In this document: positions 58,958-64,000 of the stretch, piece by piece
Layout: each line of letters starts with the position of its first letter
Numbering within the stretch: position 1 is the stretch's first letter
DNA from: Actinobacillus porcinus
Lineage (GTDB): Bacteria > Pseudomonadota > Gammaproteobacteria > Enterobacterales > Pasteurellaceae
Reading direction: 5' to 3'
DNA: 64,000 nucleotides
Assembly (NCBI RefSeq): GCF_901764995.1
Contig: NZ_CABFKI010000011.1
Span: 1-64,000, forward strand
Made by a program: the position numbers and the translations under genes
The notes under the pieces: generated by a model
The model's input: the letters and a program-made list of their open reading frames with translations, nothing else
What the model was told of the DNA's origin: nothing
Databases searched by the model: none

Positions 58958-59893
58958 ATGAAAAAGACATTATTAGCAATGTTATGCGGTGGTTTATTAT
59001 TAACTTCACAAGTGGCAATGGCGAAAAATATCGTCATCGGTGCGCCAATGGTTTCCTTTGCCGATAAATGGCAAACCTATTTACAAGATTCTTTGCGTGA
59101 TTTTGATGCCAAACATGATGATGTTGAAATCAAATTAACTGACGCCAATGCTGACCCGGAAAAACAACTCAGCCAAGTAGAAAACTTTATTCATGAAAAA
59201 GTCGATGCCTTATTAGTTGTTCCAACGGATCCGACTATTGTGAAAAAAATTGGACGTTTAGCGAAAAAAGCGAATATTCCTCTTATTGTTGTGAACCGCA
59301 AACCAAATGATGAAGATATGAAATTAGTCACAAGTTATGTGGGTTCAGATGAAATTGAAGCAGGACGTATTCAAGCAGATTATGTGATTAATACACTGAA
59401 TGGTAAAGATGCGGAAGCTCTCGTATTAATGGGTGTATTAGGACAAGATGCAGCAACAAAACGTACTGAAGGCGTAAAAGAGATCTTTGCTCAACACAAA
59501 AATACCAAAGTTTCTTCAGAACAAGAAGGTAAATGGGAACGCGACAGGGGTCAAACTATCGCTGAAAACGTGCTTGCAGCCAACAAAAAAATCAATGTTA
59601 TCGTAAGTAACAACGATGAAATGGCAATCGGTGCATACTTAGCAACGAAAAAACTTGGTCTTAAAGATGAAGATGTGCTTATCGTAGGTGTTGATGCAAC
59701 CCCTGATGCTCTTGAGTTCTTAGGTAAAGGTTTGGATGCAACCGTGTTCCAATCAGCGCAAGGTCAAGGCTACACAGGTGCCGAAACTGCCTATAAAGCC
59801 GCAAAAGGTGAGAAAGTCGAGCATGTAAACTGGGTTCCATTCGAACTTGTTGTTCCTGCAGATAAAGAAAAATATCAAGCGAAATATAAATAA
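58958..59893 (+). CDS. Sugar (inositol-type) ABC transporter binding protein 1
   Basis: A 311-residue periplasmic-binding-protein-like (RbsB-type) protein. Start ATG 58958, ribosome-binding site TAGGAGT, signal peptide MKKTLLAMLCGGLLLTSQVA. Mature part starts KNIVIGAPMVSFADKWQTYL. Hallmarks: DALLVVPTD, the hinge arginine in PLIVVNRKPN, and VIVSNNDEMAIGAYLA with GVDATPDALEFL. It lies next to inositol genes, so myo-inositol or a related polyol is the likely ligand. Confidence 0.88.
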   Translation: MKKTLLAMLCGGLLLTSQVAMAKNIVIGAPMVSFADKWQTYLQDSLRDFDAKHDDVEIKLTDANADPEKQLSQVENFIHEKVDALLVVPTDPTIVKKIGRLAKKANIPLIVVNRKPNDEDMKLVTSYVGSDEIEAGRIQADYVINTLNGKDAEALVLMGVLGQDAATKRTEGVKEIFAQHKNTKVSSEQEGKWERDRGQTIAENVLAANKKINVIVSNNDEMAIGAYLATKKLGLKDEDVLIVGVDATPDALEFLGKGLDATVFQSAQGQGYTGAETAYKAAKGEKVEHVNWVPFELVVPADKEKYQAKYK

Positions 59894-59903
59894 TTCACTT
59901 AAT

Positions 59904-59935
59904 AAAGGGTAGTGTTTTTAGACTCTGCCCTTTTA
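59904..59935 (+). terminator. Attenuator-like hairpin between the two binding proteins
   Basis: AAAGGGTAG (59904-59912) pairs imperfectly with CTGCCCTTT followed by TAT. Its position after the first, usually most abundant, component suggests partial termination or 3'-end protection. Confidence 0.5.
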
Positions 59936-59961
59936 TCTCCTGTTATGTCGAGGATTATCTT

Positions 59962-60897
59962 ATGCTAAAAAAATTACTACCTACATTACTAGGATTAACT
60001 CTCTTAGCTCCAGTTGTATCAGCAAAAGAGCTTGTTATTGGTGTGTCAATGTATAGCTTAGCAGATAAGTACCCAACTTATTTACAAGACGCAATGAAGA
60101 AATTTGATGAAGAAATGCAAGACGTCAAATTTAAATATGCAGATGCAAATTCTGATCCAGCCAAAATGTTAAATGATGTTGAAACATTTATCCATTCTAA
60201 TGTTGACGGTTTACTCGTTATGCCAACAGATCCTGACATTATGAAAGCCATTGGTATAAAAGCGAAAAAAGCGAAAATTCCTCTTGTTGTTGTAACAAGT
60301 AAACCTAAAGATGAAGATATGAAATATGTATCAACTTATGTGGGTTCTGAAGAGATTAAAGCTGGTGAAATGCAATCTGATTTCATTATTCAACAATTAA
60401 AAGGTCAATCTGCTGAAGCCATTATTTTAATGGGGCCACTAGGTTGGGATGCTCAAATTAAACGAACAGAAGGTAATGAAAAAATACTGGCTAAACATCC
60501 CGAAATTAAAGTTGTGAGCAAACAAGAAGCGAAATGGGATCGCGCCAAAGCAATGGATATTACTGAAAATTTATTGGCTGCCCATAAAAATATCAAAGTC
60601 ATTTTAAGTAACAATGATGAAATGGCGATTGGTGCGTTACTTGCAGCACAAAAGCGCGGTTTAAAAGATGAGGATTTATTAATTGTAGGTATCGATGCGA
60701 CACCTGATGCGTTGGAGTATTTAGGTAAAGGATTAGATGCAACTATTTATCAATCTGCTTCAGGACAGGGTCGAGCGAGTGCAGAAATGATCTATAAAGC
60801 AGCAAAAGGAGAGGATGTTCCTAAATATAAATGGATTCCTTTTGAATTGGTGACACCGGATAAGAAAGATCTCTATATAAGTAAATATAAAGAGTAA
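59962..60897 (+). CDS. Sugar ABC transporter binding protein 2 (paralogue)
   Basis: A 311-residue paralogue of the preceding gene, with its own signal peptide (MLKKLLPTLLGLTLLAPVVS). Much of the sequence is shared (for example SNNDEMAIGALLAAQKRGLK and GIDATPDALEYLGKGLDAT), but the hinge arginine of copy 1 (VVNRKP) is replaced by serine (VVTSKP), and GQDAATKRTEG becomes GWDAQIKRTEG. The changed pocket suggests a different ligand preference. Tandem duplication followed by divergence is the simplest history. Confidence 0.85.
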   Translation: MLKKLLPTLLGLTLLAPVVSAKELVIGVSMYSLADKYPTYLQDAMKKFDEEMQDVKFKYADANSDPAKMLNDVETFIHSNVDGLLVMPTDPDIMKAIGIKAKKAKIPLVVVTSKPKDEDMKYVSTYVGSEEIKAGEMQSDFIIQQLKGQSAEAIILMGPLGWDAQIKRTEGNEKILAKHPEIKVVSKQEAKWDRAKAMDITENLLAAHKNIKVILSNNDEMAIGALLAAQKRGLKDEDLLIVGIDATPDALEYLGKGLDATIYQSASGQGRASAEMIYKAAKGEDVPKYKWIPFELVTPDKKDLYISKYKE

Positions 60898-60936
60898 CAA
60901 CGATAAAAACTTCTAATCAGAGTTAAGGAGTTCTCA

Positions 60937-62451
60937 ATGACGGATTTAAATCGTTCTCCATACATTCTCGAGATGCGAAATGTGTCTAAAACATTTCCAG
61001 GGGTAAAAGCATTAGATGGAATTAATTTAAAAGTTAAACGTGGGAGTGTTCACGCGCTGATGGGGGAAAATGGCGCGGGGAAATCTACTTTAATGAAAGT
61101 GCTTTATGGTATTTATATTCCCGATGATGGCGGTGAGTTAATTCTTGATGATCAACCCTTTAAACCAAGCCGTCCGATTGACGCTATTCGCAGTGGTTTA
61201 ACCATGGTGCCACAAGAGATTTCCCCGGCAGCAAACTTAACCATTGCGGATAATTTTTATCTAGGGCGTGAAATTACACAAGGCGGTTTTTTCCTTAATC
61301 AAAAAGAAATGGATCGTAAGGCCGAAGAAATTCTTAAAGATCTTGGCGTGCCAATGGATGTGACAGCGAAGATGTCTGATGTTTCCGTTGCCAAGGCGCA
61401 ATTAGTTGCCATTGCAACCGCGGTTTCTAATGATGCCAAAGTTATCATTATGGACGAACCAACGACCGCACTAACAGAGCGAGAAGTGGAACAGCTCTAT
61501 AAAATTATTGAAACTGTTAAAGCTCGCGGCATTGCCATTATCTTTATTTCGCACAAATTAGATGAGGTATTTAAAGTTTCAGATGAGATTACGGTGATTC
61601 GTGATGGTCAATATGTTGGTACTAAACCTACCGCGGAAGTGACCAAAGAAGAGCTAATTTCGATGATGGTTGGACGCGATATGTCGGAAATGTTCCAACG
61701 AGAACGTTTTGAACTCTCTGATGAAATCGCCCTAGAAATCAAAAATTTCACCCGAGAAGGTAAATATGAAAATGTTAGCTTTAGTGTTCGCAAGGGAGAA
61801 ATTTTTGGTATCGCAGGCTTAGTGGGAGCCGGACGTTCTGAAATTGTTGAAAGCCTATTCGGTTATAAACCAGCGGATAGTGGTGAAATTTATATTCGTG
61901 GTGAAAAAGTAGAAATTCACAATCCACTCGATGCCATGAAATATAAAATTGGTTTTGTAACAGAAGATCGTAAATTGACAGGCCTATTCTTAAATTTAAG
62001 TATTACTGACAACATGATTATGCCGGAAATGTCACCTTATTTAGAGAATTTCTTGGTTTCTGTCACTAAATCGCAAAAAACCGCGAATGAGCAAAAAGAT
62101 AAGCTCAAAATTAAAGCGCCGAATGTGGACGTTATCACGAATAATCTTTCAGGCGGTAATCAACAAAAGGTTTTGTTAGCACGTTGGTTATTGCTTGAGC
62201 CGGATATTCTTATTTTGGATGAGCCAACAAAAGGGATTGATGTTGGTGCCAAAGCAGAGCTTTATAAATTGATGGTTGAATTATCAAAACAAGGTAAAAC
62301 CATCATTATGATTACCTCTGATATGTTGGAATTATTATCAATGAGCGACCGCGTTATGGTGATGCACGAAGGTCATCAAGCCGGCATTATTCCACATCAC
62401 GAATTAACCCAAGAGCGAGTCTTAGCCCTAGCATCAGGACTTACTCAATAA
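60937..62451 (+). CDS. Sugar ABC transporter ATP-binding protein (RbsA/MglA type)
   Basis: A 504-residue duplicated ATPase. First half: Walker A GENGAGKST (43-51), Walker B VIIMDEPTTALTEREV and HKLDEVF. Second half: a degenerate Walker A (GLVGAGRSE), signature LSGGNQQKV and ILILDEPTKGIDVGAKAELY. This asymmetric arrangement is normal for the CUT2 monosaccharide/inositol family. It energises uptake by the two binding proteins and the permease next to it. Confidence 0.93.
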   Translation: MTDLNRSPYILEMRNVSKTFPGVKALDGINLKVKRGSVHALMGENGAGKSTLMKVLYGIYIPDDGGELILDDQPFKPSRPIDAIRSGLTMVPQEISPAANLTIADNFYLGREITQGGFFLNQKEMDRKAEEILKDLGVPMDVTAKMSDVSVAKAQLVAIATAVSNDAKVIIMDEPTTALTEREVEQLYKIIETVKARGIAIIFISHKLDEVFKVSDEITVIRDGQYVGTKPTAEVTKEELISMMVGRDMSEMFQRERFELSDEIALEIKNFTREGKYENVSFSVRKGEIFGIAGLVGAGRSEIVESLFGYKPADSGEIYIRGEKVEIHNPLDAMKYKIGFVTEDRKLTGLFLNLSITDNMIMPEMSPYLENFLVSVTKSQKTANEQKDKLKIKAPNVDVITNNLSGGNQQKVLLARWLLLEPDILILDEPTKGIDVGAKAELYKLMVELSKQGKTIIMITSDMLELLSMSDRVMVMHEGHQAGIIPHHELTQERVLALASGLTQ

Positions 62452-62488
62452 AATAGGACAATCAAATTGTTTAAATGAGGTATGTATT

Positions 62489-63445
62489 ATGTCACAAGCA
62501 ACTTTGAAAAAAATTCTCAATGCATATGGAATGGTGTTTATTCTTATTGCTTTGTTTCTAGTATTATCTGCATCGATTGATGGTTTCTTCTCTGCACGTA
62601 CGGTTTGGAGTATTATCGAACAAGTTTCTATGTTTGGTATCATCGCAATTGGTGTGACTTTCGCGATTATTACCACAGGGATTGACTTATCTTCAGGTTC
62701 AATGGTTGCTTTAACATCTGTTGTTGCCGCCTCAATCGTCACCGGCGGCGATGCGGCAAGTTCAGCCATTCTTGCCTTTGCCATTTCTCTCGCACTTGGC
62801 GCATTTCTTGGTGCAATTAACGGTGGATTGACCGCACTTGGTGGCATTCCGCCATTTATCGCGACATTAGGGATGATGATTATTGCGCGTGGTGCAGCAC
62901 AACTTTACTCTAATGGTCGTCCAATCGATGCATCATCAGAAGCCTTTACTTGGATTTCAGATGTCAGCATCTTTGGCTTACCGGGTCTAGTGATGCTTTA
63001 CATCATTATTGTTATCTGCTCACATATTTTATTAAGCCGTTCAACCTTTGGTCGTCATGTTTATGCCGTGGGTGGTAACCTAAATGCAGCCAAAATTTGC
63101 GGTATTAATACAACAAAAACCTTAATTCTTGTTTATACCTTTGCCGGTGCATTATCCGGTCTTGCCGGTGCATTATTAGCTGCACGTACTTACGCAGGTA
63201 ACCCATCTTACGGTTTAGCTTGGGAGTTAGATGCTATCGCGGCAGCAGTAATTGGTGGTGTATCATTAAGTGGTGGTTTTGGTACGATTCCAATGTGTGT
63301 TATCGGCGCGTTAATCATTGGTACCACAAACAAAGGTTTGAATATGCTCGGCGTTGACCCATATTGGCAACAAATTGTAAAAGGCGGCATTATTGTTGTA
63401 GCCGTATTGCTTGATACTTTAAAACGCCGTAAAAAAGGCGCGTAG
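62489..63445 (+). CDS. Sugar ABC transporter permease (RbsC type)
   Basis: A 318-residue membrane permease with about ten helices, including FIATLGMMIIARGAAQLYSN and the coupling region VYAVGGNLNAAKICGINTTK, both typical of the RbsC/CUT2 family. It ends in a basic tail (LKRRKKGA). Last gene of the transporter operon, followed by a REP-like repeat. Confidence 0.93.
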   Translation: MSQATLKKILNAYGMVFILIALFLVLSASIDGFFSARTVWSIIEQVSMFGIIAIGVTFAIITTGIDLSSGSMVALTSVVAASIVTGGDAASSAILAFAISLALGAFLGAINGGLTALGGIPPFIATLGMMIIARGAAQLYSNGRPIDASSEAFTWISDVSIFGLPGLVMLYIIIVICSHILLSRSTFGRHVYAVGGNLNAAKICGINTTKTLILVYTFAGALSGLAGALLAARTYAGNPSYGLAWELDAIAAAVIGGVSLSGGFGTIPMCVIGALIIGTTNKGLNMLGVDPYWQQIVKGGIIVVAVLLDTLKRRKKGA

Positions 63446-63475
63446 TATATAAAATGTCGGTATGCTGTAGCACTT

Positions 63476-63580
63476 GCACAAGACGGTCGTTGAGCTTGTC
63501 GAAACGTAAGTCTTGTGCATAAAGGCGGTGGTTCGACAAGCTCACCAACCATGGTTCGACAGGCTCACCAACCGCCGTTT
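63476..63580. repeat. REP-like repeat, inverted copy with doubled loop
   Basis: Hairpin B comes first (63476-63518, GCACAAGAC...GTCTTGTGC), then a hairpin-A derivative whose loop module occurs twice (GGTTCGACAAGCTCACCAAC and GGTTCGACAGGCTCACCAAC). Order and strand are reversed relative to 58434, so the unit exists in both orientations. It separates the convergent permease and era genes. Confidence 0.8.
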
Positions 63581-63588
63581 CATCTTGT

Positions 63589-64000
63589 TTAATAATCTTC
63601 CATATAACCAAGGCTACGCAAGGCGCGTTCGTCATCTGCCCAGCCTGATTTCACTTTCACCCAAAGCTCTAAGTGAACTTTATTATCAAACAAACGTTCC
63701 ATATCTTGGCGCGCTTCTGTGCCAATGGTTTTAATTTTTTGTCCGCCTTGCCCAATGACCATTTTTTTCTGACCATCACGCTCAACCAAAATTAAGCCAT
63801 TAATTTCATACACGCCGCGTTCATTCAATTTAAACTGCTCAATTTCTACCGTCACAGAATAAGGCAACTCTTCGCCCATAAAACGCATTAATTTCTCACG
63901 AATAATTTCTGATGCCATAAAACGTTGTGAACGGTCAGTCACATAATCTTCAGGGAAATGATGAATCCCTTTTTTCAATGACTTACGCACAATTTTTTGC
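63589..64000 (-). CDS. era: GTPase Era, C-terminal part (runs off the window)
   Basis: The reading frame stays open past base 64000. The 137 visible residues are the C-terminal part of Era: [20 protein letters not shown], then the KH domain with [20 protein letters not shown] and the end [20 protein letters not shown]. Era binds the 3' end of 16S rRNA during 30S assembly. A GTG at 63990 is internal, not the start. Confidence 0.95.
   Translation of the reverse strand, partial: QKIVRKSLKKGIHHFPEDYVTDRSQRFMASEIIREKLMRFMGEELPYSVTVEIEQFKLNERGVYEINGLILVERDGQKKMVIGQGGQKIKTIGTEARQDMERLFDNKVHLELWVKVKSGWADDERALRSLGYMEDY

Overview
The window looks like a chromosomal segment of a Pasteurellaceae bacterium. 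The evidence is the H. influenzae-type DNA uptake sequence (core AAGTGCGGT) scattered throughout, often as inverted pairs that form terminators; a protein E-like lipoprotein; a SecM with a Mannheimia-type arrest motif; and split pilABCD and rlmN-pilW competence genes. Haemophilus or Aggregatibacter is my best guess at genus, by inference only. Almost all genes are housekeeping and intact.

Layout. 1-190: end of an rRNA operon (5S rRNA and terminator). 388-5790: a broken Wadjet (JetABCD) plasmid-defence locus. The 3' end of jetA, all of jetB and most of jetC are replaced by about 2.8 kb of a Mu-like prophage in reverse orientation (GemA, an XRE regulator plus ImmA peptidase, a 45-residue zinc-ribbon protein, and a nonsense-mutated Mor). 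JetD is intact. 5849-9273: protein E homologue and the arginine transporter ArtPIQM. 9591-16919: rlmN-pilW-rodZ-ispG-hisS-yfgM and glutathione reductase. 16957-20978: dciA, secM-secA, mutT. 21066-25976 (minus strand): pilABCD-coaE-yacG-acetyltransferase. 26084-33522: ampD, mazG, uspA, alaS, csrA, phosphomannomutase, galU. 33669-37221: secE-nusG, an unrecognised 390-residue protein, and rplK-rplA. 37297-37860: a miniature insertion-sequence remnant with perfect 18-bp ends. 38063-44045: yfbU, mlaA, carAB. 44286-49222: a PepSY protein, a QseBC/PmrAB-like two-component system, a small membrane protein and EptA. 49324-54498: trmL, gyrB, a glutathione S-transferase, lysA, lptM. 54619-63445: an inositol island (mmsA, iolB, iolG and a sugar ABC transporter with two tandem binding proteins). 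63589-64000: the C-terminal part of era, running off the end.

Regulation that can be read directly: an identical 26-bp competence-type (CRP-S-like) site precedes both rlmN-pilW and pilABCD; ArgR-type boxes precede artPIQM and carAB (carAB also has a PurR-like box); a near-perfect CRP site precedes uspA; identical direct-repeat boxes at identical distance from the -10 precede the PepSY gene and the eptA operon; a perfect 21-bp palindrome precedes the inositol transporter.

Two families of dispersed hairpin repeats occupy the intergenic spaces. One is REP-like, built around the loop GAGCTTGTCGAAC. The other is a cluster of up to four hairpins. The most interesting items are the Wadjet/Mu chimera, the shared competence sites, the EptA regulon boxes, SecM, and the unknown gene between nusG and rplK.
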